In this document: positions 54,644 to 63,959 of the stretch, one piece after another
How positions within the stretch are numbered: the first letter of the stretch is position 1
Layout: each line of letters opens with the position of its first letter
Assembly (NCBI RefSeq): GCF_000189255.1
Contig: NZ_AEVS01000051.1
Location: 52,487-116,486, forward strand
Length of the DNA: 64,000 nucleotides
Direction of reading: 5' to 3'
Source of the DNA: Vibrio brasiliensis LMG 20546
GTDB lineage: Bacteria > Pseudomonadota > Gammaproteobacteria > Enterobacterales > Vibrionaceae
Position numbers and translations under genes: made by a program
The notes under the pieces: model-generated
What the model was told of the DNA's origin: nothing
Databases searched by the model: none
Seen by the model: the letters and a program-made list of their open reading frames with translations, nothing else

Positions 54644-55852
54644 ATGTATCAAGACAAGACGGCGATATTGTTTATTTTTACCGCCTTTGTATCAGGTTTA
54701 TGTGGCGCATTTTTCTATCCATTATCAAGCCTGTTTATCGTCGAGCAGCTAGCCGCTACGCCTATGATGCTGAGTTTGTATATGGTACTGGCGGTGGTAA
54801 GCACCGTGGTTGTCTCACAGTTGCTTGCCGCTCAGTCAGATAAGAATTGGCAGCGCAAGACGATCCTGATTGTATCACTCAGCTGTTATCTGATTACGGT
54901 CGTCAGCTTTGTGTTTGTGCGTGATTATTGGCTAGCAGTCACCATCGCCACCGTGTTCGGCAGTGTCAGTGGCGCCGCCTTTGGTCAACTGTTTGCCATG
55001 GGCAGAGAGTATGCCGATAAACATGTTGAAGACAGCACGACCTTTCTTTCGACCATGCGCGCAGGTATCGCAATAGCCTGGGTATTTGGCCCTCCAGCTG
55101 CGTTTATGCTTAAAGCCAGTTTTGGCTTCAGTGCTGCATTTGTAGTTTCGGCAGCGATTGTTACTGTGGCGATTATCGTGATCATGACCTCACTGCCGTC
55201 ATGCAAAACGGCTGCGAGCAATGATGAAGAGAACAGGGGTAAGTCTGACGCTGGAGTTAATGGTCTGGTTGCGCTCTATTGCGTTGCGTTAGTGTTCGCT
55301 TTTGGCGCTAACAATCTTTACATCACCAGTATGCCACTTTATCTGTCTCAAGAGCTCCAGGTAGACGGTAACTGGCTTGGCTTTCTGTTCGGTGCTGGCG
55401 CATTGTGCGAAATCCCTGTGATGTTATGGGCAGGGCGCCTGGCGCAAAAAGTCGGCACGATTAAACTAATGATGATGGGTATTGCCAGCGGCGTGTTGTT
55501 CTATTTGGTGATGCTAAATAGCACTTCATTTGCCACCATGCTGGCTGCTCAGGTTCTGAACGGGTTCTTTATCGGTGTCTGCGCCACCTTAGGTATGGTG
55601 GTACTGCAAGATATGATGCGCGACCGACTCGGCACCGCATCGACACTGTTTTCCAATATGCTGAGTATCAGTATGCTGGTGGCCAGTTTGGCTGTTGGCG
55701 TGGTAGGAGAGCTCTATAACTATTACGCGACACTCTATGTCTCTCTGACAGGTGTGGTGGTCGCAGTCGGGTTGCTGTGGCTATTTGCCTACAAAGTTCG
55801 CCGTCATCAGGGAGTCGCTGTGGTGACTCCTCAGTCGGTGGTTAGTCACTAG
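54644..55852 (+). CDS. MFS sugar efflux transporter (SetA-like)
   Basis: A 402-residue major facilitator with twelve hydrophobic segments. The stretch LSTMRAGIAIAWVFGPPAAF and the N-terminal FVSGLCGAFFYPLSSLFIVEQL resemble the SetA/SetB sugar efflux group. Members export sugars or glucosides; the natural substrate here is unknown. Its 3' end overlaps the convergent nucleotidyltransferase gene by 11 bases. Confidence 0.85.
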   Translation: MYQDKTAILFIFTAFVSGLCGAFFYPLSSLFIVEQLAATPMMLSLYMVLAVVSTVVVSQLLAAQSDKNWQRKTILIVSLSCYLITVVSFVFVRDYWLAVTIATVFGSVSGAAFGQLFAMGREYADKHVEDSTTFLSTMRAGIAIAWVFGPPAAFMLKASFGFSAAFVVSAAIVTVAIIVIMTSLPSCKTAASNDEENRGKSDAGVNGLVALYCVALVFAFGANNLYITSMPLYLSQELQVDGNWLGFLFGAGALCEIPVMLWAGRLAQKVGTIKLMMMGIASGVLFYLVMLNSTSFATMLAAQVLNGFFIGVCATLGMVVLQDMMRDRLGTASTLFSNMLSISMLVASLAVGVVGELYNYYATLYVSLTGVVVAVGLLWLFAYKVRRHQGVAVVTPQSVVSH

Positions 55853-56381
55853 CCAGAGTCAGTTTTGGCCAGCGTTGTAGCCAACCTTTAGTCGCGACGC
55901 GCTGGTCAAAGACAGACTTACCTCGTTTCGGGTTATGAGTTACTTTGAGCTCAAACAGCGACTGATAACCAAATGCAGCGACACATTGGTAGTCTTGTCC
56001 TTGGTTCAATCGAATGCCAACAGCGGTCTCTTTTTCTGGCCAGTAACTCATTGCATCGAGACTGCTGGTATAAGCCCTATCGCCGTTCCTAAGATGCATT
56101 TTGGCCTGATTTCTTACCTGCCAGTTTAACTCGGGCATCATCTCAGTAAGCTGTTGCTCGTAGGTCAGATAGGTCTCGTCATCTTTTTCTGACGGGTCAA
56201 AATAGATCATATCAACATCATTGAGTGGAGTCGGCTCGGGTAAAGCGTGTAATTGGTCCCAAACCAGATTCCGCACAAACCCTGCCGCCAGATACCAGTC
56301 CGGCAGATCTAACTTAGCAGCACATTGTAACGCACTCACTCGCAGCGTATCTTGGGTGACTAACTCAATAATTTTGTTCAT
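55842..56381 (-). CDS. Nucleotidyltransferase-like protein (YitI/DUF925 family)
   Basis: A 179-residue protein of the NTP_transf_6 (DUF925) family. The nucleotidyltransferase-like acidic motif NDVDMIYFDP is present after a short glycine-containing strand (YLAAGFVRNLVWDQL). The activity of the family has not been shown to my knowledge. Single gene, start ATG at 56381. Confidence 0.85.
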   Translation of the reverse strand: MNKIIELVTQDTLRVSALQCAAKLDLPDWYLAAGFVRNLVWDQLHALPEPTPLNDVDMIYFDPSEKDDETYLTYEQQLTEMMPELNWQVRNQAKMHLRNGDRAYTSSLDAMSYWPEKETAVGIRLNQGQDYQCVAAFGYQSLFELKVTHNPKRGKSVFDQRVATKGWLQRWPKLTLASD

Positions 56382-56405
56382 TTAATATCAGTGCTATGTT
56401 CAAGG

Positions 56406-58595
56406 TTAAGCATCAATATTATCACTTTGTGGTGCGTTTAGTGGCAAGGTGAGCGTAAAGCAACTGCCTTGCTCTGGTTCGCTGGTCACTTGAATATCAC
56501 CGCCAAGCAGGCCGGTCACCAGGTTATAGACAATATTGAGCCCTAAGCCAGAGCCACCCTGACCTAAACGGGTGGTAAAGAAGGGATCAAATATCTTGCT
56601 CTGGTTCTCGCTGGCGATGCCATGGCCATTGTCGCTGACAGTGATAATGGCGCACTGATACTGCAATTGGCCTTTAATCGATATAACTTTGACCTGCTGA
56701 TCAGAAAAGGCGTGAACAAGAGCGTTGGAGAGCAGGTTCATCATCACCTGAGTCAGTGGACCTGGGTAACTGTCCATTTCAATAAACTCTTCGCATTCGG
56801 TCTCAAGCTGAACCTGTTGACGAGAAAGGCTTGGCAACATGGTGACCTGAAGTTCGCGCATGATTTCTCGTAGTACAAATGTTCTTCTCTGATAACTCGA
56901 TTGATCAACCGCGACCTGTTTAAAGCTGGAGATAAGTTCAGAAGCGCGACGTAGGTTGCGCTCAATGCTCTCAGAAGATTCGGTGCTTTGCTTGATGTAG
57001 TTGTCGAGAGCGGAGCGCCTTAAACCTTCTTTGGTCGACTCGACGAACTGCTGATTGAAATCCTTCAGGCTGCTGGCGACGATCATTGCGTTACCTATGG
57101 GTGTGTTCAGTTCATGGGCAACGCCTGCAACCAGCGAACCGAGTCCGGAAAGTTTTTCTGAACGAACCAGTTCCTCCTGAGTTGCCTTAAGTGCTTCAAG
57201 TGTTTGTTCTAGCTCGAGTGTTCGTTCATTGACCCGATGTTCCAGATCCTCGGTTTGTTGCTCAATGGTTCTTAAATAGCTACGTCTGTCCTGTTCCCTG
57301 TCTATGGCTCTCTGGAAACGGGCTTGCCATCGTTCTGGCACATTCGGAGGATTAATGGAGTCCTGACGGGGCAGGTCTTCGACAAATTGTGCCAGACGAA
57401 GTGCAGGCTGACTAAAATTCCAATGTTGATAGAGGACGACACACAGCAGTAATACGGTAAAGGTTGTCGCCATAATCAAATTGGGTAGCAGCTTGTCGAA
57501 TACATGCTGGAATATTTCGCCGTCAGTGATCTCAAGCACCAGCCGCCACGGAGTGTCGGGTAGCATAAATGATACCCAGTATCCGTCAGTGGTTTGTTGC
57601 ATCTCGCCATGCATGACCCGATGAGCTTCTGCGACACTCAACAGAGTCAATATCCCATGCTGGGTAATGCTTTCGGTTGTGTTTTTTAGGGCACCATTAC
57701 TATCACCTACCACCAAACCTTTGCTATCAACGATAACTAAGCGACCCGTTTCCAGCGGTCGTTTAGTTAAGATCTTATCCAGAACGGATAGCGTTATATC
57801 GGTGCCCACTGAGCCAACAAAGCGCTCGTTGTGGTAAACAGGCGCCAACAAAGAAACCATCATTCCTTTGCCGCCAGCATCCATATAGGGCGTGGTCCAA
57901 ACTTTCTGTTTTGAAGGATTGGCTCTTGGGTTGATCAGTTTCAGCGGAAATGTTCCGCCAGCTTCAAAGATGACATCGAGCGCATCATCCATGTTATCCG
58001 TTTCGGTGGCGGCTAGCAGGTCACTGTAGCTCAGGAAAGGATAGATGTAAGTGATTACTTGGTCAGCATCGTAGTAATAGCTCCACTGAAAGTCGTCATA
58101 TTGTTGATGAGTGGAGACGACTTCAGGGATCATGGTTAGCAGAATACGCACATCGAATGAATAGTCTCTTGGGTTAGATCGGACGTAAAGTTGTCCCAAC
58201 TTGTGCCGTAAGTCTGGCGGCAGGTTTTCCAACGGAGCACCTTCTGGTGAGCCGAGAGTTTGCTTTGACAGGAAGTTGATAGTTTGATCATTTGGTATCA
58301 GTTGCGGGTATTGGTGCGCGGTTTCCAACGCATCTTTCATACGATCGATGTGGTTAAGCGAAACGGACAGGGTCTGGTTGAGAGTTAACATCGACTCCAT
58401 TCCAGTTTGATTTAACTGATTAAGAAGCTGAGATTTGAGCTGATTACTTAAATAGAGTGTGTTTCCCAGCGTCAGCAGAATGATCAATATCAGGCCACCG
58501 TAAATCATAAATCGATAGCGGCGAAGCAAAGCGGAGGAGCGAAAGTGGTTAAGATTAGCTGAGTCAGGGCTGGGGGACGTGTGGGTATTATTCAT
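56406..58595 (-). CDS. Sensor histidine kinase with periplasmic Cache domain
   Basis: A 729-residue kinase. TM1 is near residues 30-50, a large periplasmic double-Cache-like domain (about 55-365, e.g. VGTDITLSVLDKIL) follows, TM2 is near 372-388, then a coiled coil (YLRTIEQQTEDLEHRVNERT), a HisKA domain with the phospho-accepting His494 in AGVAHELNTP, and an ATPase domain with DNGHGIAS and GGSGLGLNIV. The ATG at 58595 has AGGTGA upstream; TTG at 58616 would overlap the upstream gene. It is encoded right after its likely partner response regulator. Confidence 0.9.
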   Translation of the reverse strand: MNNTHTSPSPDSANLNHFRSSALLRRYRFMIYGGLILIILLTLGNTLYLSNQLKSQLLNQLNQTGMESMLTLNQTLSVSLNHIDRMKDALETAHQYPQLIPNDQTINFLSKQTLGSPEGAPLENLPPDLRHKLGQLYVRSNPRDYSFDVRILLTMIPEVVSTHQQYDDFQWSYYYDADQVITYIYPFLSYSDLLAATETDNMDDALDVIFEAGGTFPLKLINPRANPSKQKVWTTPYMDAGGKGMMVSLLAPVYHNERFVGSVGTDITLSVLDKILTKRPLETGRLVIVDSKGLVVGDSNGALKNTTESITQHGILTLLSVAEAHRVMHGEMQQTTDGYWVSFMLPDTPWRLVLEITDGEIFQHVFDKLLPNLIMATTFTVLLLCVVLYQHWNFSQPALRLAQFVEDLPRQDSINPPNVPERWQARFQRAIDREQDRRSYLRTIEQQTEDLEHRVNERTLELEQTLEALKATQEELVRSEKLSGLGSLVAGVAHELNTPIGNAMIVASSLKDFNQQFVESTKEGLRRSALDNYIKQSTESSESIERNLRRASELISSFKQVAVDQSSYQRRTFVLREIMRELQVTMLPSLSRQQVQLETECEEFIEMDSYPGPLTQVMMNLLSNALVHAFSDQQVKVISIKGQLQYQCAIITVSDNGHGIASENQSKIFDPFFTTRLGQGGSGLGLNIVYNLVTGLLGGDIQVTSEPEQGSCFTLTLPLNAPQSDNIDA

Positions 58596-58612
58596 AGACT
58601 TTTCACCTGCAA

Positions 58613-60811
58613 TCAATCGTCGGATTGGGAGATAAAGACAATCAATTGCTCCATTGTCATCGCTTTAGCAAATAGCCAGCCTTGGCCTTCTTCGCAGTTA
58701 AACGCCTTCAACTTGTTGTGCTGAAATTCCGTTTCTATCCCTTCGGCGGTAATTTGCATCCCTAGTGTTTGGCCAAGGTTGACGATCATCTTGGCTATGC
58801 TGCAGTCCTCTTCCATTGCATCGACAAACGCGCGATCAATCTTGAGACGTGTCGCTGGCAACTTATGCAAAATACTTAGTGAGGAGAATCCGGTACCAAA
58901 ATCGTCAATGGCGATCTTACAACCGAGTTGCCTGACCTGGTCTAACACTTCACACAAGGCGGACAAGTTCTTGGCAGCAATAGTCTCGGTAATTTCTAAT
59001 TCGATTTGCTGAGGCTTGATAGCGTATTGTTTGAGAGCAGATTCCAATATAGGGATGAAGTCAGGTTCATCGAGTTGGGCTGGCGAAATATTGATTGCCA
59101 TGGTTATATTGCCATCGACACTGTCGAGTAACTGTTTAAATTGCTGGCAGGCTCGCTGTACCACAAATGCGCCTATGTTGACCATCATTCCGGACTGTTC
59201 GGCCAATGGAATAAACTGATCTGGCGGGACGAGATCGCCCTGCTTATTCCTCCAGCGCAGCAAGGCCTCAACCCCGGTTAACTCCAAGGAATTAAGGTTG
59301 TACTTCGGTTGGTACATCAAAAACAAACCGTTATCGTCCAGGGCCTGTTTGAGCTCGATCAGTAACTGCATTCGGTCGCGCGCATTTTGTCCCATATCAT
59401 GGGAGAAAGTCATCGCAGCTCCGCGATGGTGAGTTTTCGCCTGCTTGAGTGCGACCTGAGAGTCTTTATAGCGTCTGGAAAGGATATCGCTGCTACTTAG
59501 CTTAACTAACCCTACACTGGCCATCACTTTAAAAGGTTGACCGTCGATGACAAAGTTATGCTGAAATACCGAGTTAATACGCTGACTACTGACGTTCTGG
59601 TTTGTACCAATAAGTGCAAAGACGTCACTGCCTACCCGAGATAAAAAGCTGGTGGGGAAGGCTTTGGTAAGCCGATCTGCGACTGCCATTAGCAGATCAT
59701 CCCCTAACTTGTGGCCGAAACTGTCATTGAAGACCGAGAAGTCGTCGATATCGATCAGCGCCAGAACCTGAGATAAGTCGTCAAGCTTATGCTGCAGCAG
59801 GCTATTAAGATTTGGGATGTTGAGTAGCGGATCAGTATAGGCCTGCTGTTCCAGACGGCTATAGAGCATCACATTGTCAAAACCGACTGAAAGGTTTGCA
59901 CAAAGCACTTCCAGCAGATGCTGGTCGACGCTTTCTAGTGGGCGGTTCACATCCACATAGGCTGCTAATTTACGTCCTTGGTCGGTGGAGAAATACAAGG
60001 TCAACCCGTCGTCGAGTTGATTGGATTGGCTTTCCAGACAACTCAAAATACGCTGGCGAATATTGGTTGAGTCGAGCTTCTCAAGAGGGGACTGAACGAA
60101 CTTGCTATAACGACCCGCAGCGGCGATGATTTGAGTCGACTCTGATGGCATACCTGATGGACTCTCTTGCACGCAGATCAAACCATCAGGTTCGATCTGA
60201 ATAATGGCGCTGATCTGTTTTACTGCCCCTTCGGCAAACATGCGCATGCCGTGATAATTGGCAAGCTCGGTACTGGCCTTGACTACTTTCTCTAGCCCTT
60301 GACGCATAGTCTGTTGGTTACAAATTTGCTGGTAGGCTCTGATTGCGCTGGTGAGAATAGTAAACAGACGAATTCGAGTCAGTTCAGGTTTGGTTCGATA
60401 GTCATTGATGTCATAGCGCTGGATAGTTTCCATCTCTGGAGCGTACCCTGGTTGACCGGTACGTAGAACGATTCTTAAGGCGTTTAGTTGAAGTTTCTCT
60501 CTGATGATTTCAACCAGTTCAAGTCCCGCATGATCGGTTTCCATTACCACATCTAATAATATTACCCCGATGTCAGTTTCATTGGTGAGTACCTGTTCTG
60601 CTTGCTCTGCTGAGTAGGCGTGAAGAAACTCAATGGGACGATTCTCGATGATCATATCTTTCAGTGCCAGTAGTGTCGCCTGATGAACTTCTGGGTCATC
60701 GTCGACGATCAACACTCGCCACGTAAGAGTGGTTGATTTCTCGCTGGGGGTTTCCGCTTCGTCCTCAATAATGAACAGCAAATCATCGACTGAGCTTTCT
60801 TCGTCGTCCAT
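58613..60811 (-). CDS. Response regulator with DUF3369, degenerate GGDEF and EAL domains
   Basis: A 732-residue regulator. A receiver domain (residues about 32-165, VLIVDDDPEVH, phospho-acceptor Asp87 in LLDVVM) is followed by a DUF3369 domain, a GGDEF domain with the altered active-site motif GSDVF, and a C-terminal EAL domain with intact EALLRW and DDFGTGFSSL. It should hydrolyse c-di-GMP while the GGDEF domain is probably regulatory. The histidine kinase gene starts 17 bases downstream. Confidence 0.92.
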   Translation of the reverse strand: MDDEESSVDDLLFIIEDEAETPSEKSTTLTWRVLIVDDDPEVHQATLLALKDMIIENRPIEFLHAYSAEQAEQVLTNETDIGVILLDVVMETDHAGLELVEIIREKLQLNALRIVLRTGQPGYAPEMETIQRYDINDYRTKPELTRIRLFTILTSAIRAYQQICNQQTMRQGLEKVVKASTELANYHGMRMFAEGAVKQISAIIQIEPDGLICVQESPSGMPSESTQIIAAAGRYSKFVQSPLEKLDSTNIRQRILSCLESQSNQLDDGLTLYFSTDQGRKLAAYVDVNRPLESVDQHLLEVLCANLSVGFDNVMLYSRLEQQAYTDPLLNIPNLNSLLQHKLDDLSQVLALIDIDDFSVFNDSFGHKLGDDLLMAVADRLTKAFPTSFLSRVGSDVFALIGTNQNVSSQRINSVFQHNFVIDGQPFKVMASVGLVKLSSSDILSRRYKDSQVALKQAKTHHRGAAMTFSHDMGQNARDRMQLLIELKQALDDNGLFLMYQPKYNLNSLELTGVEALLRWRNKQGDLVPPDQFIPLAEQSGMMVNIGAFVVQRACQQFKQLLDSVDGNITMAINISPAQLDEPDFIPILESALKQYAIKPQQIELEITETIAAKNLSALCEVLDQVRQLGCKIAIDDFGTGFSSLSILHKLPATRLKIDRAFVDAMEEDCSIAKMIVNLGQTLGMQITAEGIETEFQHNKLKAFNCEEGQGWLFAKAMTMEQLIVFISQSDD

Positions 60812-61049
60812 TTATCCCTCTATTATTAGAAATGACACTAACGTAAAAGTTTAGTCCTAGATGAATGCAGATGCGAAAAAAGGCTGAGTATTGAAAGGCT
60901 ATCCGATTCCGATGATATCGGAACTGTTAGGTCATAAGCGCTTGTCATCCATAGCTTGGCTATATGTATGTAGTTGATACACAGGTGTCACAATCTGCGC
61001 CGAGAAGGGGCATACAGTTGATGAACTGTTGGTTGATAAGGGCAAAATC

Positions 61050-62540
61050 ATGCCTAAAAACGCGAATGATTGTGATGTGTGCTTGCCAGATATTTATAAC
61101 TCTTCTATACCTCACCGTTGCCCCCGTATGCACCCAAACCCGTTAGTTTGTCCTTGCCCAACTTGCGAAATGGCCAGAAGGTCTGCGGCTTCAAAAGCGG
61201 CATTAAAGCGAGCTATTGCAAAAGCATACGCTGCGCCTACAGGCTCGATAATGCCAGCAACGCAAGTGATTAAAGAAGAGGTTGTGCCGAAAGAAACCAC
61301 CAGAGAAAAAATAGCCAGGCAGCGTAGGGAACGATATATACAGAACGAAAAGGATTGGCAATACATTCAGGCGAGTCAAGCTCGATACGCAGCGCATAGA
61401 GAAAAAGTCCTCGCAGAACGAAAAGCGGCCCAACAGAAAGTCAGTTTTGAGCTTGGTTGGATGCAATCGCCTATCACGCAATCACAAGATGACCTGTGGG
61501 ACAGCCTCTTTACATCAGACACGAAACAAGCCCAGCAACAGTATATCAGGCGTTGTAATCTTCATCTGAACGACCCTGTTTGTGAGGGCGAAATTGTGCT
61601 TCTCCCGACAACAGAGCCTGAAACCGACCAGCAACGAGAACTGCTTAATCTATGGGTTGAGCAAGCAAAAATAGCCAGTACGGAATTAGGCAAGCTACTC
61701 GATGAGGAAGTGGCGACACTTAACCGTCATTTTGAGTTGTTTTCTCACCAGTTGGATGAGCGCATCAAATCGGATGGTTTACCGAGTGATTATTATGCTC
61801 AGGTATCAACAGGAGTGGGGGCAACGGCGGCTATCGTTGAACAAAACTTAAAGAATATTCAAAATGTCCTGTTAGAAATTAATGACTTATACGTCTCTCA
61901 AGTAGCGATGGCCAGCCGGACTGGTGGGGTCAACTACGGGGCGTTTGTCGGAGAGAGGGCGGAACTATTTAAAAAACTCGATGGCTCATTTGCGATGTTA
62001 TCTAAGCGCAGCGTTCAACTTCCTGTTTATACACAAATCAAGCGCAATCTAAAGCTCTCGACCAAGTCGGTGATTCACAACGGAGATGAGATATTAAAAG
62101 CGGGTTTGGTGAAAGAGTTAGGCAAACGGATTGGCAATATTGCGCTCGGTATTTCTGCATCAAGAGGGTTAGGTTATGTTGGTTTGGTCGTCGGTGCAGC
62201 AAGTGGGATGAGCAATATCTATGAGGCGTGTAAAGTCGATGGCACTGGGGGCTGTGGTAAGGTAACGACTCGTGAGGTATGGGGCTTTATCGGTGGCGTT
62301 GTAGTTGGTGCTCAAGGTGGATCTATTGGCGCTGGTATTGCAGCGGCGGCCATTTCTGGTATTGCTTTGATTATTGGTGTAACAGCCTCTACTCCCGTTC
62401 TTGCCGTTGCGTCGATCTCAGGTGCGGTCGCGGGAAGTTTTGCTGGTGGTATAGCTGGTGGAGCGGCGGGCAAGACTATGGGAGATTTCCTTTATGAAGC
62501 AACAATAAAACTCTACGAATGGGGTGCAGAGTTATTATGA
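61050..62540 (+). CDS. Putative membrane-targeting effector with glycine-rich C-terminus
   Basis: A 496-residue protein I cannot assign to a known family. The N-terminal 50 residues are cysteine-rich (NDCDVCLPD; HRCPRMHPNPLVCPCPTCEM), a metal-binding-like cluster. Residues about 80-130 are highly charged helix. About 150-190 contain a LysM-like end (CNLHLNDPVCEGEIVLLP). The C-terminus (about 355-480) holds two or three glycine-zipper membrane segments, e.g. GFIGGVVVGAQGGSIGAGIA and GAVAGSFAGGIAGGAAGKTM. It has no signal peptide. The stop overlaps the next gene as ATGA, a common effector-immunity arrangement. The start has AAGGG upstream. Confidence 0.72.
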   Translation: MPKNANDCDVCLPDIYNSSIPHRCPRMHPNPLVCPCPTCEMARRSAASKAALKRAIAKAYAAPTGSIMPATQVIKEEVVPKETTREKIARQRRERYIQNEKDWQYIQASQARYAAHREKVLAERKAAQQKVSFELGWMQSPITQSQDDLWDSLFTSDTKQAQQQYIRRCNLHLNDPVCEGEIVLLPTTEPETDQQRELLNLWVEQAKIASTELGKLLDEEVATLNRHFELFSHQLDERIKSDGLPSDYYAQVSTGVGATAAIVEQNLKNIQNVLLEINDLYVSQVAMASRTGGVNYGAFVGERAELFKKLDGSFAMLSKRSVQLPVYTQIKRNLKLSTKSVIHNGDEILKAGLVKELGKRIGNIALGISASRGLGYVGLVVGAASGMSNIYEACKVDGTGGCGKVTTREVWGFIGGVVVGAQGGSIGAGIAAAAISGIALIIGVTASTPVLAVASISGAVAGSFAGGIAGGAAGKTMGDFLYEATIKLYEWGAELL

Positions 62541-62923
62541 ATGAAGCTGTTAAGAATATAGAGATTGTCATTTTGGGGCTGATTTCGATTTACGCAATGG
62601 CGTGGGCAGTGACTGCAATTATAACCTTTCCTGTGATTTCATTAGGTAGCTATAAGTACATTATTTTTATTGATAAACAATTAGCTAAAGATCTTGATAA
62701 GTACTATGCATCTAATGGTTATATGCGCCCGAAGTATCAAGCATCTTGGGATGTAGGTAGTCGATTTATTAATTATTGTCTGATGTACCCATTTATTCGT
62801 AAGCGAGCGACAACTGACTCTATAAAGTTTAAAGCGTTTATGTGGTGGAATTCCTTGGGGCTCTGGCTCTTTCATGGAGTATTTGTTTTTGTTGCGTTAC
62901 CTAAAATGTTTAATTTTGCTTAA
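62537..62923 (+). CDS. Membrane protein, probable immunity protein 1
   Basis: A 128-residue inner-membrane protein, first segment near residues 10-32, a soluble middle (IIFIDKQLAKDLDKYY) and a second segment near 100-122. It is coupled to the effector-like gene by ATGA overlap. It shares the block YPFIRKRATTDSIKFK with the next gene. The pairing suggests that it protects the producer from the membrane-active C-terminus upstream. Confidence 0.7.
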   Translation: MNEAVKNIEIVILGLISIYAMAWAVTAIITFPVISLGSYKYIIFIDKQLAKDLDKYYASNGYMRPKYQASWDVGSRFINYCLMYPFIRKRATTDSIKFKAFMWWNSLGLWLFHGVFVFVALPKMFNFA

Positions 62924-62994
62924 GTTCTTGATGTGGCTTATTTACAATATCGAAGCTCACGGAAAATTGTATCTGATATAGAGGTAGTATTCTA

Positions 62995-63366
62995 ATGACT
63001 TGGTACGAATCTCTTATCGCTTTGATAGGATTTAGTTTTGGAACGTATGCCATTACTTGGTCTATTCCTGGAGCAATAATGAGTGTGATGGTTTCTTTAG
63101 GTGATCCTCAAAGAATAGATTTTATTGATCATCAACTGTCTAAAGATGTTGATAAGTTGCACCGTAACCCAATGTGCATGATTTCTGCTTACATCAGTAC
63201 AAGGTTATTCCATTATTGGGTTAAGTACCCATTTATTCGTAAGCGAGCAACAACTGACTCTATCAAGTTTAAAGTTTTTATGTGGGTAAATGCCTTAGGT
63301 ATGTGGAGTTGGATTGTGCTTATACTCAGTTTGATTTTGTTAAAGTTTACAGGGTATATGGCTTAA
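62995..63366 (+). CDS. Membrane protein, probable immunity protein 2 (paralogue)
   Basis: A 123-residue membrane protein with the same layout as the preceding gene: N-terminal membrane segment, FIDHQLSKDVDKL middle, then WVKYPFIRKRATTDSIKFKV and a C-terminal membrane segment. Overall the two are diverged, but the C-terminal stretch is nearly identical at DNA level (62786-62845 and 63226-63285). It begins 71 bases after the first copy with its own AGAGGTAG-type ribosome site. Confidence 0.7.
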   Translation: MTWYESLIALIGFSFGTYAITWSIPGAIMSVMVSLGDPQRIDFIDHQLSKDVDKLHRNPMCMISAYISTRLFHYWVKYPFIRKRATTDSIKFKVFMWVNALGMWSWIVLILSLILLKFTGYMA

Positions 63367-63614
63367 CTTTACGCTTGTTCTGTGTATACCAGAGGTTGCC
63401 GGCGAATGAATGTTTAGCCTGAAATCATGCGTAAGCTGATTGTAATTTTGGTCAAGGCATTAGCACTGTAACAGTATGAGCCCAGGGGATGTCCGAGCGC
63501 GTTTACTTTATTCTCTAGCAACCTTTTGGACAAAATCGTATAGAGGTACAGCCTGAACGACTTATCTAAGATTAGAAAAAGTATCTTGAAGCCATGGTAA
63601 CTTGTTATACAAAA

Positions 63615-63959
63615 TTATCTACTTGACCAATAGCCCATAATTTTCGGATATACATGATATCTAGCGCCGTAAATAAGAATCCCAGCAATTGCTGACCAAT
63701 AAGCTAGATTGATTATCTCTTGTGTAAGATTTGGCTGATCATTTGTATACAAATAAATGACCACCCAAGGAACAAATGTGATGGCTGCTGATACAAAATA
63801 ATTCCTTTGTTGATACTTCATTATGAACCAAGTTTGAAGCGTCGGAATCACTACAAATCCGCCCATCATCATCATGGCTACACTCAAGAAACCAGCTAAA
63901 AAAGCCGTTACCGATGAGACTAATAAATGCAATAACAACTTAGCGATGTTATTTATCAC
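63615..63959 (-). CDS. Small polytopic membrane protein, unknown
   Basis: A 114-residue protein with three or four hydrophobic segments (AKLLLHLLVSSVTAFLAGFL; NYFVSAAITFVPWVVIYLY; SAIAGILIYGARYHVYPKI). The start is GTG at 63959, supported by AAGGAGGAG just upstream, so it is complete. It is not similar by eye to the two probable immunity proteins and lies on the opposite strand. Family not recognised. Confidence 0.62.
   Translation of the reverse strand: MINNIAKLLLHLLVSSVTAFLAGFLSVAMMMMGGFVVIPTLQTWFIMKYQQRNYFVSAAITFVPWVVIYLYTNDQPNLTQEIINLAYWSAIAGILIYGARYHVYPKIMGYWSSR

Noticed and set aside
61050-63366. Complete type VI secretion locus
   Set aside because: No vgrG, hcp, PAAR or structural T6SS gene is in the window; only a possible orphan cargo and immunity pair.
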